NCBI GenBank assembly: GCA_034440635.1
Contig: JAOTON010001048.1
Span: forward strand, 129,001-193,000
Source of the DNA: Lepas anatifera
Taxonomy: Eukaryota; Arthropoda; Thecostraca; Lepadidae
DNA: 64,000 nt
Direction: 5' to 3'
Shown: piece by piece, positions 10,551 to 22,400 of the stretch
Numbering within the stretch: the first letter of the stretch is position 1
Layout of the letters: each line of letters starts with the position of its first letter
Translations under genes and position numbers: made by a program
The notes under the pieces: model-generated
What the model was told of the DNA's origin: nothing
What the model saw: the letters and a program-made list of their open reading frames with translations, nothing else
The model's database searches: none

Positions 10551-11750
10551 TTAACCTTCGCCCGGGTGGGGGTCTTTTTAGACCCCCCTCGGTTTTTCCG
10601 AAGTGACCAAAAACGGCGGCGCGCAGCGCCACCAAACCTGGTCTAGCGGTTTCTTCATCATTTTTACATCTTTCCTGAAAATTTTGGCTCAAGGTCATAT
10701 CAGGTCAGGTCACCAGGCCAGGTGAAGTGACCTCACCTAAAAAAATACTTAGGACCGCATAACTAAAAGAAGGGTTAATCGATCAAATTGAAACTCATAC
10801 CACATATTGAGCCCACCAGGAGCTACAAAATTTGTTCCGGGATTTTTGATATTGGTGACCTAAAGTCATGTGCAGGGCATGACCTCCCCATTGTCAATAC
10901 ATGGGGAAAATCACGAAATGAGCTTTTCTCAGTAAGTATGGATGGAATCAACTTCAAACATCGGTTGCGACTTTCTTTTAGCCCATTTCTGAAGCTGATG
11001 CCAAAATTTCTTTACTTGTGACCTTTAAAAGGTCACCTTAGGTCAAATAAGCATGTTTTGGTGTTTTCCTCTATAAAATTTGAATAAACTAAGATAGAGC
11101 TTTTATTTTGTCACCAAAGTGTTTGTATAGTCACTGGAAGTCAAATGATATACATCATGACTATACCAGGTCAAGTTGGGTCAGACCGTTGACCTGGGTC
11201 AGGTCAAATTATTAAATTTGACCTGACATAGCAATATCATATATCATTCGATTTGTATTGACGAGAGGATTGCAATGGTGCATAAACTATGGCTGTATCT
11301 TGTTTGGTTTAGAAGCTATTAGCGAAAAAGTAAACGCCCTTATGCATGGGTGGCTATGGACATTCCCAAGAATATGCCCAATATTTAGTGACCTGTACCT
11401 CCCTAGGCTTTGACCTGAAACGAAAATGAATGCCACTATAATGAAAGCGCATCTCAAGAGCTTTTGAATGGTGTTAGAAAAATGTTTCTAGCTATCATAG
11501 TTTCTGAGATATATGAGGTTTTCTTAGTGCACCTCATATTAGCGATTTTGACCTATTTTGACCTCTGGTGACCTTGATATTGACCTGACAAGAAAAATGA
11601 CTGAAGTATTTTCGATATCATTTTCAAAGAGCTTTCGATTGCCGTTTTGTGCTTTTTTCTAGCTCTCTTAGTTTTTGAGATCGTGGGGGTCTTTTTTAGC
11701 CCCCCACCAGGGCGAAGGTGGCTCGTACCCGCCACCGGGGCAAAGGTTAA
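10551..11750 (+). mobile_element. TTAA element, type 1, copy 1 (complete)
   Basis: TTAA at 10551-10554 and 11747-11750. Ends are CCTTCGCCCGGGTGGGGG and the inverse of CCTTTGCCCCGGTGG. The 1200-bp body is nearly the same as 32769-33971. It includes a GC hairpin near the left end (about 10615) and many AGGTCA/TGACCT half-sites. It sits inside array B, which continues on both sides. No transposase is encoded. Confidence 0.88.
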
Positions 11751-13724
11751 AGGGCACCAGATTATCTCAGGGGGCACCAGACTAGCTCAGAGGGCATCAG
11801 ATGGGCTCAGGAGGCACCAGATCGACTAAGAGGCATTAGTGCAGCTCAGGTGGCACCAGATCGATCCGCTCGGGGGCCAGATCAGCTCCCACCCCCCAGA
11901 CTATGGTAGGAGCCTAAATCAGCTCAGGGAGCAACATAACAGCTCAAGGGATATAAAGTGGGTTCAGGGCCCACCAAACCAGCTCAGGGGGGCACCAGGC
12001 CATCTAAGGAGACATAAATAATCAGCTTAGGAAGAGGCACCATATTGACTTAGGAGACAGAATCAACTTCGGGAGGCATGAGATCAGCTCGGGGGCCCGA
12101 ATCAGCTCAAGGGGCACTAAATCAGCTATTAGGGCACCAAGCAAGCTCGGAGGCATTAAACTAACTCAGAGGGCATTATATAGGTTCAGGAGGCACAATT
12201 ATTTGCTCAGTGGGGCACTCGGTTGAGTCAGGGGCACCAAATCAGCTTCGAGGGCAAGTAATCAGCTCAAGGTGCAAATACCAGCTGAGAGGCCATGAGA
12301 TGAGCTCAAGGAGCACCAGATTAGCTTCACCCGTACGATTATTGGCGACGATGAGGCATTAGGTGGACACATATTAGGTGCCCATACTCTTCTCGGGTGT
12401 TTGGAAAGGCGACAGAATGCCATAGCTGACCGAAGAAGGTATTAAGTTGTCCAACAATAGTTTCAATCGCTACATGCGGTCCAGTTACATCTAGGTTCAA
12501 CGGCGAAGGGCACTAAATTTCGAGCGGCACGGCCCAAATTGGGTACACCACCTGGCAATCAAAATGGCACCCCGGCAGTGATGAAGCACGTGCCCCCTGG
12601 CCCCCCCTGGCTGCACCCTGGACAGTAGATCAATTCTGGGAGGCATTAAATAAGCTCAGGGGACCCGGATCAGCTCAAGGGGCACTAAAACAGCTAAAAG
12701 GACACCAGGCAGGCTCGGAGGCATCAAACTAACTCAGAGAGTATTATATAGGCTCAGAAGGCACACTTATTTTCTCAGGGGGTACCAGATTGACTACGAA
12801 GGCATCAGGTCAGGTCAGAAGGCACATGATCAGTTCCAGGGAGCGCCAGATGAGCTTCACCCGTACGATTATTGGCGACGATGAGGCATTATCTGGAAAC
12901 GGATTACGTGCCTATACTCTTCCCGGGTGCTTGGAAAGGCGACATAATGCTTTAGCTAGCCAAAAAGGCACTTAATTGTCAAACAATAGTTGAAATCACT
13001 AAATGCGGTCTTGTTCCATCTAGGTTCAACGGCGTAGGGCACTAAATTTCGAGCGGCACGGCCCAAAGGGGGTACACCACCTGGAAATCAAAACGGCACC
13101 CGGCACCGATGGGGGCACATGCCCCCTGTGCACCCTGGCTGCGGCCCTGGACAGTAGATAAGCTACGGGAGGCATTAAATAAGTTCAGGGGGCCCGGATC
13201 AGCTCAAGGGGCACTAAAACAGCTAATAGGGCAGCAGGCAAGCTCGGAGGCATCAGACTAACTCAGAGAGCATTATTTAGGTTTAGAAGGCACAATTATT
13301 TTCTCAGGGGGGCACCAGATTGACTACGAGGGCATCAGATCAGCTCAGAGGGCACATGATCAGCTCCAGGGGTCAAGACCAGCGCTCAGGGGGGCACCAG
13401 ATGAGCTCAAGGGGTACCAGATTTGCTCTGCCCATACGATTATTGGCGACGATGAGGCATTATCTGGAAACGGATTACGTGCCTATACTCTTCCCGGGTG
13501 CTTGGAAAGGCGACAGAATGCCCTAACTGACCAAAAAGGTACTTAACTGTCAAACAACAGTTTAAATCGCTAAATGCAGTCTAGTGCCATCTAGACTCAA
13601 CGGCGTAGGGCACTAAATTTCGGGCGGCACGGCCCAAAGAGGGTACACCACCTGGCAATCAAAAGGGCACCCCGGCACCGATGGGGGGGCACGTGCTCCC
13701 TGTGCCCCCCTGGCTGCGCCCCTG
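11751..13724. repeat. Array B continued, with three higher-order repeats
   Basis: 20-bp units as at 9720-10550 grade into a higher-order structure. A unique block beginning ACGATTATTGGCGACGATG recurs at 12335, 12865 and 13436 (spacings 530 and 571). Each is followed by about 280 bp ending in CACGTGCCCCC-type sequence, then another run of 20-bp units. The third block ends at the right terminus of the 5.9-kb element. Confidence 0.85.
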
Positions 13725-13732
13725 ACCATGTG

Positions 13733-14010
13733 ACTCTGACATAAAATCCTCATCATATAATGTTGCGACGTCACCACTCGGCTTACAATACCGGCGAGCT
13801 TGTGTGGCCGAGCGCAAGCCTTGTTGAATGTACAATATTCATGGACTTGAATGCGAGGTAGTCTTCCGTTGCAATAAATTCTCACGTATTGCAATTGTCT
13901 GGGTCGAGATAATCCGGGTTTTCGACATCATTGATGTATATTTTTCCACAAAAGGCTAGGCTCATGACTGTGTGAGGAACGCGTAGGGGCTATACACCAG
14001 GTATGCTCTG
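13733..14010. other. No gene recognised
   Basis: Flanking sequence between the 5.9-kb element and the SINE. Nothing supports a gene here. Confidence 0.3.
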
Positions 14011-14022
14011 GGGAAGAAACCA

Positions 14023-14202
14023 TATAATTGTTGGGGTTTAACGACGCACCAACTGCCAGAGTCACACGGCGTCGCCAACTCTCACCCTGTTGGAAGGGAT
14101 TTTGGGGATCAGATCGACTTATTCAGAGGCTCCGCCGGGACTTGAACCCGGGACCGGTGGCTTAGAAGACAAGGGTGCTATCCACTAAGCCACCTCATCC
14201 CC
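14023..14202 (-). mobile_element. tRNA-derived SINE, full length, with 12-bp target duplication
   Basis: Read on the minus strand it starts with a tRNA-like head: A box TGGCTTAGTGGATAG (14178-14192), an arm with anticodon TCT, and B box GGTTCAAGTCC (14138-14148). The head is followed by a body with CCCTTCCAACAGGG and GGTGCGTCGTTAAACCCC. It is flanked by GGGAAGAAACCA at 14011-14022 and 14203-14214, the LINE-type target duplication expected of SINEs. The head resembles tRNA-Arg(UCU), but there is no complete acceptor stem, so I call it a SINE rather than a tRNA gene. Confidence 0.85.
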
Positions 14203-14462
14203 GGGAAGAAACCAGGGCCTATGGGAAAACAACGGTTACTAAATTTGAAATCAGCGGTATCAAAATAAGTAGAAACAGGTCCTCACGTGCCGGATCCATT
14301 TTGGCTGTTGACCAGTGTCATTCCCCCCTGTGTGTTAAATTACAAATAAAGGGCGTGTGGGGATGCATGGGTGCAGTAGAGTGCCATCTTTGTTAATATT
14401 TACAGAACAATACACGCGTTGCTTGGAGCGTTATCGGTGTTTCTATCTCCTTCACGTAGTGA

Positions 14463-17314
14463 TTAACCCTTGCCCCGGAGGCGGGTGCGAGCCACTTTCG
14501 CCCTGGTGGGGGGGTAAAAAAGACCCCACTACCTAAAAACTAGGAAAGTTTGAAAAAAACGTAAAACAGGAATCGAAAGCTCTTCAAAGAATGATATCGA
14601 AGATAATTCGGCCATTTTTTTCGTCAGATCAACATCAAAGTCACCAGAGGTAAAAAAGGTAAAAAATTGCTAAAATGAGGTGTACTAAGAAAGTCTCCTT
14701 TATCTCAGAAACTAAGATGTCTAGAAAAAAAAAAATTTTGAACACAGTTTGAAAGCTCTTTTGCTGCTCTTTCATTGCAATGCATTAACTTTCGGGTCAG
14801 GTCAAAGCTTAGGGAGCTGCAGGTCACTGAACATTGGGAACATTCTTGGGAATGTCCATAGCTGTCCATGCATAAGGGCGTTGCTTTTTTCGCTAATAAC
14901 TTCCAAACCAATCAAGATACAGTAATAGTTGATGCACCATTGCAATTTTCTCGTCAATACAAATAGAATGATATGTGATATTGCTATGCTAGGTCCAATT
15001 AAAAAATAACCTGACTCAGGCAAACGGTTTGACCCAACTTGACCTGGTATAGTCATGATGTATATCATTTGCCTTGCAGTGACCATACAAAGACTTCGGT
15101 GATAAGATAAAAGTTCCATCTCTGTTTATTCAATATTTATAGAGAAAAAACACACCGAAAGATTCTTATTTGACCAAGGGGGATCCAGACGCGCGGTAGA
15201 CAGCGCGCAGCTGCGCGGGGGCGTAAGTTAACGCGGAGCGGCTTTTGGAGGGATCCATCAGCGCGCAGCTAAGTTGTGGCGGAAGTAGTGTCGTAACTCA
15301 CCGTCTTACGCGCTAGCTTTCCGCGTCTTCTCAACAGCGCGGAAGCCTGCATGATCCTTTTGAAGCAACGAAAAGGTATTGGAAATGTCAATGAATCCAA
15401 GTTATATGACTTGCGGTCGACAAAACATGTCTTTATAATAATAATCGAGGCCCACCAACTCCCAGCATCTCACTGGGAAATCCTCAGAAGAGACACAGGC
15501 GAAGAGAAACATAGATCACTGCAGATGTGCCAGTGGACCACCAGCCAGGGCATATTTTAACCTACAAAGTGGTAGGCATTTTGCCCACCAGTCCCCCATG
15601 CTGTGCCCACCAGAGAACGGCTCGGAACGGCCCAGTGCCCACCAGTTACCAGTCACTTGATGCTCTAAGAGTGCCCTTTTGATGGGAATGCTTGCCCTTT
15701 TTGGCCGGATGCCCACCAGCCCCAATTCCTTAAAATATCCCCTGCCACCAGCCGTAATGCTAACTGCCCTCCAATACACCTTTTTTCGGACCAGGACGTA
15801 TCTCATGTTTCGTACCACTCACCGTCCCCGAGCGGTCTCGTCGAGGATTACATGGAACGCCAGCGATAACCCAGTTCACCCTGAGAACTGTGAGCGTGAG
15901 GATATCCATAGAAATGTCCCCGTGTCCATAGAAAGTCACCCAACCACTTGCAACATCTTTGGCGTGACTTGAAGGCCACTGTCAAAAAGATCAGTCTTAA
16001 CATACGCGTGACAGGCTAAAGACAGGCGGTGAACCCCCGTCGGAGCCGATAGATGATAACAGGGGGCAATTGCCTGTTGTGCCTAACCCCCTCCCCTAGA
16101 TCCGCTAGTGAACATGACTTGAATAGGTTTGAGAAAATGCACCGAATAACGGTTCGATTCGTGAATAAATTTCAAACTGAATTGCGCTGCACTTGCCGAG
16201 CCAGGCTTCCTGGGGCCTGCCCGGCTCACATCTCCCACATTGCTCTGACTAATCCAATTTCGTGAGGCCAGTATCCTGCTCATATAAATTGACTTGAGGT
16301 AGGTTTAACATAAAAACATTTGGATTAAGGCAAATTACATCGTTTTCACATGTATGTCTCCTGTATGTGGAAATCCCACTTTATAATGGTCACTATATAA
16401 GTATAATTGTCGTTTCTGGCTAAAGTTTTTCCCTTTATCCGATCCGAACACTTTTATCATCACTTCACCTCCCAGCGCGGGGCCGTGTCTTCCCCTCATC
16501 CCCTCCCCCACAGTCGGCCAGGAAATTCGACACCGTTCAGCAGTCAGCAGGCTGTAACCCATGACGCGAGTTTACTACGGCCAGAAAAGCACCGTATTCT
16601 ATGGGAATTTGAGCCTTAACGTCCATTTGCTAAGGTCGCCGGAGGTATTCGCCGCCGCCTCGGATTGCCCTCCATGCACCGCGCTAATTCCCGCGGGCGC
16701 GGAGCTCCGCGCGATTGCTCTCTCCTGAACATCCCTCCAAATCGCTTACGCGCTGACTTCCGCTCAAATCAGCGCGGGCGTAAGGAGAGCGCGGGCGAAA
16801 GCTACGCGCAACTAGATCCCCCGCCCTTAGGTGGCCCTTCAAAGGTCACAGGTCAACATTTTTGGTATCAGTTTCAGAAATGGGATAAGAGCAAGTCCTA
16901 GCCGATATTTGAAGTCTATTCCATTCATAATTACTGAAAACGCTCATTTCGTGATTTCCCCATGCATTTGCAATGGGAGGGTCAAGTCCAGTACATGACC
17001 CTGGGTCACCAATATCGAAAATCCCGTACACATGTTGTTGCTCCTGGTGGGCCCACTATGTGGTATGAGGTTCAACTTGATCGATTAACCCTCTTTTTAA
17101 TTATGCAGTCTTAAGCATTTTTTTAGGTGAAGTCACTTCACCTGACTTGGCGACCTGACCCGATATGACCTTGAGCAAAAATTTTCAGTAAAGATGTAAA
17201 AATGATGAAGGAACGGCTAGACTAAGTTTGACGGTGATGCACGCCATCGTGTTCCGGTCACTTTGGAAAAACCCGAGGGGGATCTAAAGACTTCCACCCG
17301 GGCGAAGGTTATGT
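14463..17314 (-). mobile_element. TTAA element, type 1, copy 3, inverted and split
   Basis: Minus-strand copy of the element at 10551 and 32769. One end is TTAACCCTTGCCCCGG (14463), the other is CCCGGGCGAAGG with TTAT (17311-17314). It matches the complete copies from 14463 to about 15175 and from about 16829 to 17310. The middle is occupied by an unrelated insertion (15176-16828). The long frames on either strand are not conserved between copies and are not treated as genes. Confidence 0.82.
15176..16828. mobile_element. 1.65-kb insertion with GCGC-rich ends
   Basis: Interrupts the type 1 TTAA element; comparison with the two intact copies gives the borders to within a few bases. The ends are imperfect inverted repeats: AAGGGGGATCCAGACGCGCG and, inverted, AAGGGCGGGGGATCTAGTT. 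About 160 bp at each end is rich in GCGC, with repeated CTTACGCGC(T)-like motifs. No transposase or other protein is recognised, and no clean target duplication is visible. Confidence 0.6.
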
Positions 17315-17514
17315 CATTTGCTTTCGTTTCATTTACCGTCCACTCTGCCATTCGAAGATAAATCCAACTCCGCAAAACTGTTCTTCAATAGTTGATAGAT
17401 TTACCACTCAGATTGGATGCTTTTAAGACGTGTATGTAGCTTTGAGATGTCGCCTAAAAACAAACATGTTTGGCAAAAGCTGTAAAATACCTGCTCAACA
17501 TTAAAATAAAACGC

Positions 17515-17678
17515 CCCCTGAGCTATAAAAGGTGCAAAAAGGCGATGAATAGCATATGTTGTGCAATGAAGGGGTGCTGCCCCCGCACCGCCCCCGCCCC
17601 TATGGGGTGCCGCCCCCTACCGACTGAGCACCCCCAAAGATTCTGGGAAAATTACACCCCTGCTCGGGACTGACCCGC
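17515..17678. mobile_element. Right end of an array-A-type element
   Basis: Ends with AAAATTACACCCCTG at 17678, the inverse of the CAGGGGTGTAATTTTC starts at 4523 and 19498. It includes GAGCACCCCCAAAG, the inverse of the sub-terminal sequence there. No left partner was found. Confidence 0.6.
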
Positions 17679-17919
17679 CCGAGGGGGACCTCAACCCCCC
17701 TAGGATCCCGTCAACCTCGTCGCCGGGGCTCGAGATAGGCCTCTAGTGGGCGCCTTACACCCATAAAATGCCGAAGAAGGCAAATAACTGTGGAGCCAAC
17801 AACTTAAGCATAAAAAATGTTAGGAACTAAAAATAATCAACAAAATAAGAGAACAAAAACAAACAGGAGCTACATATTGGGAGGTGCAGGACAGAGCGGA
17901 CCCGATCCAATACGGTTAC

Positions 17920-18053
17920 CCACCAGGTAACAAAGGGTCCGTAAGGCAGCCAACAGTATCACCGCGGACCTCATCATCAGAACCATCGACGACAGACGCC
18001 GACTCTAACCGACCGAGATCGGAAGAGGCGGCGGCCGCCGGAGGGCCAGGCAT
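17920..18053 (-). CDS. Candidate first coding exon, unrecognised protein
   Basis: On the minus strand an ATG at 18053 opens MPGPPAAAASSDLGRLESA, an acidic stretch DGSDDEVRGD and LTDPLLPG, running into GTGGGTAACC. That stretch offers two possible 5' splice sites (exon end at 17924 or 17920). Without splicing the frame stops at once (TAA). Just upstream of the frame, at 18198-18236, is a promoter-like cluster. An earlier out-of-frame ATG at about 18127 is against this start. The opposite strand also has a 92-codon frame (17884-18162); I could not recognise either. Treat as a hypothesis. Confidence 0.25.
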
Positions 18054-18197
18054 GATAAGTCCGCGGTGCTGCGACGACGTGCCCTCCAGGGCTGACTGGG
18101 GCCCCGGGCGCGTCACTCCCCATTGCTCCAATCTTTACTTGCCGGACGAATCCAGCAAGTGAAGATCGGTCCCCTGAGGGGGCCACGGTAGATGCAA

Positions 18198-18236
18198 TGA
18201 CGTCACGCTTAACATGACATCTCATTGGTTGGCGCC
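18198..18236. promoter_or_regulatory. Promoter-like cluster: CRE, CCAAT box, E2F-like site
   Basis: TGACGTCA (18198-18205), ATTGG/CCAAT (18224-18228) and TTGGCGCC (18229-18236) lie within 39 bases in locally CpG-rich sequence. This combination is common in animal promoters near transcription starts. It could serve the candidate minus-strand exon at 17920-18053. Chance occurrence is possible. Confidence 0.3.
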
Positions 18237-18404
18237 GGTCCGGTGACATGGTCGGCGCGGAGCACCGAGTGGTCCGAATATGCAGAACCCGCACAACATT
18301 GTGTGATAACACGTGCGACCAAACAGTGACAAAAATAGAAGAATTATCCGGTGGAAAAATTGACTTAGCCGGCGGAAGGCCTCGCAACTTTGAGGGAGAC
18401 CCTA

Positions 18405-18960
18405 GTAACACAGCAGCATTGTCACAATGTTGTGAAAATGTTCCGTTTATATTGTGCCAACATTGTCCAACAATGTTGCCAGAAATTTTTTTGTGGACAC
18501 GGGACAATGCTGTGACTATATTGTCAGGACAAAATTACGGGAAGTCAAATGTCGGTATAATTCCTGTATTTAATACAAAATCCCTACAAAAGCATGTTTT
18601 TATGGTATTATTGTTACGCAAGAGTTCCAAAAACTCCTATGTCTCCTTTTCCAGACAAATTATTCCTTGTCATAATGCCTTGTTGTCATAGCAATGTTGC
18701 AGAAATATTGCAACAATGTTATTTGGGCATGATTGCTTGGAAAATATTGCTACAACATTGTTGCAATATTATGGCAATGTTGTTAATATATTGTGGCAAT
18801 ATTGTTTTATGTTGTTGTGACAATGTTGTTAAAACATTCCCTCGACTTTGCTTCAATATTGTGGATATGTTGTGAATATGTTGTATAGATGTTGATATGA
18901 CAACATACCTGCAATATTGGTTTTCAATATAGCTGTAATATTGCTTCTTAATATCGTGGG
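18405..18960. repeat. Cryptically repetitive region of ACAATGTTG/CAATATTG motifs
   Basis: Many irregularly spaced copies of ACAATGTTG, ACATTGT, GCAATATT and TGTTGTG, most of them near-palindromic. There is no fixed period. Frames across it are low complexity and are not annotated as genes. Confidence 0.6.
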
Positions 18961-19034
18961 AATGCCCACTTTACTGATCATAGTCACATTTAATCGAGTC
19001 CGTGAGGAAGAAGGCTGGAGTTTCCGTTAAACAC

Positions 19035-19185
19035 TTTATTACAGTCGGACGATATGAATACACTGCGACCGGCCAGTGCTGCGCGCAGACGACGCGACCC
19101 GTGAGGCATTGAGTAATTTATCGCAGTCGGACGATGTGAACACACGAGGCCGGCCAGTGCCGCACGCAGACGGCCCAACCCATGA
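19035..19185. repeat. Two-copy 82-bp tandem repeat
   Basis: CAGTCGGACGAT...CGGCCAGTGC(T/C)GC...CGCAGACG occurs at 19042 and again at 19124, an offset of 82 bases. I see no coding or RNA structure. The rest of 18960-19490 shows nothing recognisable apart from a GC-rich patch at 19260-19390. Confidence 0.65.
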
Positions 19186-19497
19186 GTGTTATAATCACGT
19201 TATGCTCTGCGGCTTCATCTCGCGCAGACGTAAATGCTCTGTGCAGTAGCAGGCTGTATTAGGCTCGACTCCCGAGCACCGACTGCCGTGACCACATGCA
19301 TGCAAACACACACCGGCCACGGTCACCGCCGCCGGCCAGGCCCGGCAGGGGCAGCGGGCCGGCGGGGGGATCACAACATCTCCCCCAAGACGATTGCTGC
19401 ACATAATTAACATGAACCTCTTGATGGGACTAAATGCAGCAGCAACTAGTCTTCACACGCATATGCGAATCGTTTGAAACACACTAATCATGCGAGC

Positions 19498-22400
19498 CAG
19501 GGGTGTAATTTTCTATCTCTTTGGGGGTGCCCGAGCACCCCCAATCCTAATTCGAGCACCCCCAATCATGTGCTGAGCACCCCCAATACATGTGCCGCCC
19601 CTGGCTTATCACTGCTACCCTGAAGAGTGTCACCCTATCTCATCACTGCCACCCTGATCCGTGCCGCCCCTGTCAAGTTTTTCCCGTTCCGGGGTTCATT
19701 ACTTCCACTCTGATATATTCCACCTCTAGCTAATCAATGCCACCTGACTTATCCTTTCCCCCTGATTTATGACGCCGCGTCATTGCCGCCCCAGTTTGAT
19801 CAATTTCGCCGAAAATTAATCACTGCCACCCCCCCTCCGGATGAGTACTGCCGCTTTTTGTTTCATCACTGATCAGCTGGCTGATCACTGACACCCCTGG
19901 TTTATCACTGCCGCCTTGATTCATGCCGCCCCTGGTAAAAAACCCGGTTTATTTCAACATCCATATACTTGCCCCTCCTGATTAGTCACTGTTTCCAACC
20001 GAATTATCATTCCCCCCCCGCTGATCACTGCCGCCCCTGTCTGGTCGCTGCCGCCCCTGGGTGATCATTGCGGCCCCTGACTGATAAATGCCGCCCCTTA
20101 ACTGCTAACTACCGCCCCTGGCGGATGACTGCCGCCCCTGGTGGATAACTGCCGCCCCCTGGTTGATCAATGCCGCTCCCTGGCAGATCACCGCCGCCCA
20201 CTGATTGATAATTGCCGCCCCCTGACTCATCACTACCGCACCCTGGCTGATCACTGGCGCCCCCTGACTGATAACTGCCGCCACTTGGCTGACCACTGCC
20301 GCCCCCTGACTGATCACTGCCGCTCCTGGCTGATCATTGCCGCCCCCTGGGCCGATCATTGCCGCCCTCTGACTGAAAACTGCTGGATCTTGGCTGATAA
20401 CTGCCGCCTCTTGACTGATAACTGCCGCCCTTGGATGCTAACTGCCGCCCCTGGCTGACTCCTGCCGCCCCCTTGCTCATTATTGCCGGCCCTTGGCTAC
20501 TAACTACCGCCCCTGGCTCACCACTACCGCACCCTGGCTGATCATTGCCGCCCCCTTACTGAAAACTGCCGGCTCTTGGCTGATAAATGCCGTCCCTGGC
20601 GGATCACTGCCACCCCTTGACTGATAACTGCCGCCCCTTGGCTGTTAACTGCCACCCCTGGCTGACCACTGCCGCTCCTGGCTGATAACTGCCGCCCCCT
20701 GGCAGATTACTACCGCCCCTGTCTGATAACTTCCGTCCTTGGCTGATCACTGCTGCCCCCAGCGGATTGATAAGTGCCACCCCCTGGCTGATAACTGTTG
20801 CCCCTGGCTGATAGCTGCCTCCACTTGACTGATACATTCCACCCCTTGGCTGGTAACTGCCGCCCCTAGCTGATCACTGCCGCACCTTGGTTGATAATTG
20901 CCACCCCTGGCTAATCACTGCCGCCCTCTGACTGATAACTGCAGCCCCCTGGCTGATAACTGCCGCCATTGACTTAACTGACGACTTGAACTGATTTTCT
21001 ATATGTTTTATATAATCTTCTGATACAACTTTCACAACCTGACCTGTTTTACCACCTGACTTGTTAAAATTCGTGCGAAAATGTCCTATTTGCGTATTTT
21101 ATTTTTCTGTTATGCGCGCCGTATGACCCTAGATGTCGGCGAGCTCTAAAACCTCAAATATGGTGATGCGCCGTCTCACGGCTGATCACTGCCACCCCTG
21201 GTTCATCACTGCCGCCCGAATTCATGCCGCCTCTGGCTCATTGATGCTGTCCCTGGCATATTTTGACCCAAATGCACGCCGCCCCGCCTCATCACTGCCG
21301 CCCCTGGTTCATCACTGCTGCCCCCTGGCTAATCACTGTCTCCCCTGGTTCAAAACTGCCGCCCAGATTAATCATTGCTGCCTTGATTCACGCCGCCCCT
21401 GGTTGATCAATGCTCTCCCTGTTTTTTTATTAACCCATATATGAGCGGCATCTGGTTATACACTTCCTCCCTCGAATCTTCACTGCCACCCCCGGCTGAT
21501 CACAGCCGCCCCTGGTTTATCTCTGCCGAGGAGACCAGTCCGACCATGGCCCCCAAAACCGGTCAAACTTAGGCCCTGGTGTAGGCACAGTTTTGTCAGG
21601 AGGAATGTCTACCACCCTTCCACAAGCAAACAGCAGCCCACAATCGTCTAATCGCTATCTGTTTGTCTATTGGAGGAACTCTCCAAGCCGAGTAAATGGT
21701 AGAATGCTGCTGCCGTGCTTTTACTCTTTTAGTGTCAGCCAGCGGTGAAATTTATCTCTTTGGGGCATGCGAGCACCCCTAATCACAATGAGAGCACCCC
21801 CAATAAGTACATGTGTCGCCCCCCGACTCAGCATTTCTGTCCTGATTCATGACGCCTCCGTCTTACCACTGTGATCATGCCGCCCCCGGTTCATCACTAC
21901 CACCCTGGTTTATCACGCCATGGCTCATCACTGACGCCTCCTACCTATCACTGCCACCCTGATTCTTGCCAACCCTGACTTATCACTGCCGCTCTGATTC
22001 AAACAGCACCTGGCTCATCACTGCTGACAGTGGCTCACCAGTGCTACCCCCAGCTTATCACTGCCACCCTGTTTCATGCTGCCCCCAGCTCATCGCTACC
22101 GCCTCGGCTAACGAATGCCGCCCCTGACTTATCACTTCCGCTCTAATTCGTGCCGCCCTGGGCTCATGACTGCCGCCCCCAGCTCGGGAACGGCGGATTC
22201 CATTTTCGGGCGGTTGTACAAGATTTTCGGGAGGGTGTGCCTTCCTTCTCAAGGGGAAAGGGGGGCGCTTCCATCCCCAGGGGGCACTTTTGGCTCCCTA
22301 GGGGCGCCCACTCACGGGAGGGGGGCGCCGACATCATTTCCCTGCGTTGAGTCGATAAATTGGGTCTATTTGCTCTCCATGGGATGGCTTTGATGAAAGG

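Larger units (their letters stand above)
7823..13724. mobile_element. 5.9-kb hAT-like element with exact 8-bp target duplication
   Basis: Both ends read CAGGGGCGCAGCCA inward, and the flanks repeat ACCATGTG exactly at 7815-7822 and 13725-13732. An 8-bp duplication with CAG...CTG ends is typical of hAT elements. No transposase is visible, so it is non-autonomous. The interior holds a TTAA element (8074-9107), a unique part (9108-9720), array B minisatellite (9720-10550 and 11751-13440), a second TTAA element (10551-11750) and three higher-order repeats (12330-13724). A segment at 9373-10500 is repeated inverted at 26000-27060. Confidence 0.85.

Noticed and set aside
14120..14202. Functional tRNA-Arg(UCU) gene on the minus strand
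   Set aside because: A and B boxes are good, but the acceptor stem is incomplete, a SINE body follows, and the whole is bounded by a 12-bp duplication.
17884..18162. 92-codon plus-strand protein starting MQDRADPIQYG
   Set aside because: No recognisable domain and it overlaps the candidate minus-strand exon; composition alone could explain it. Kept only as an alternative.
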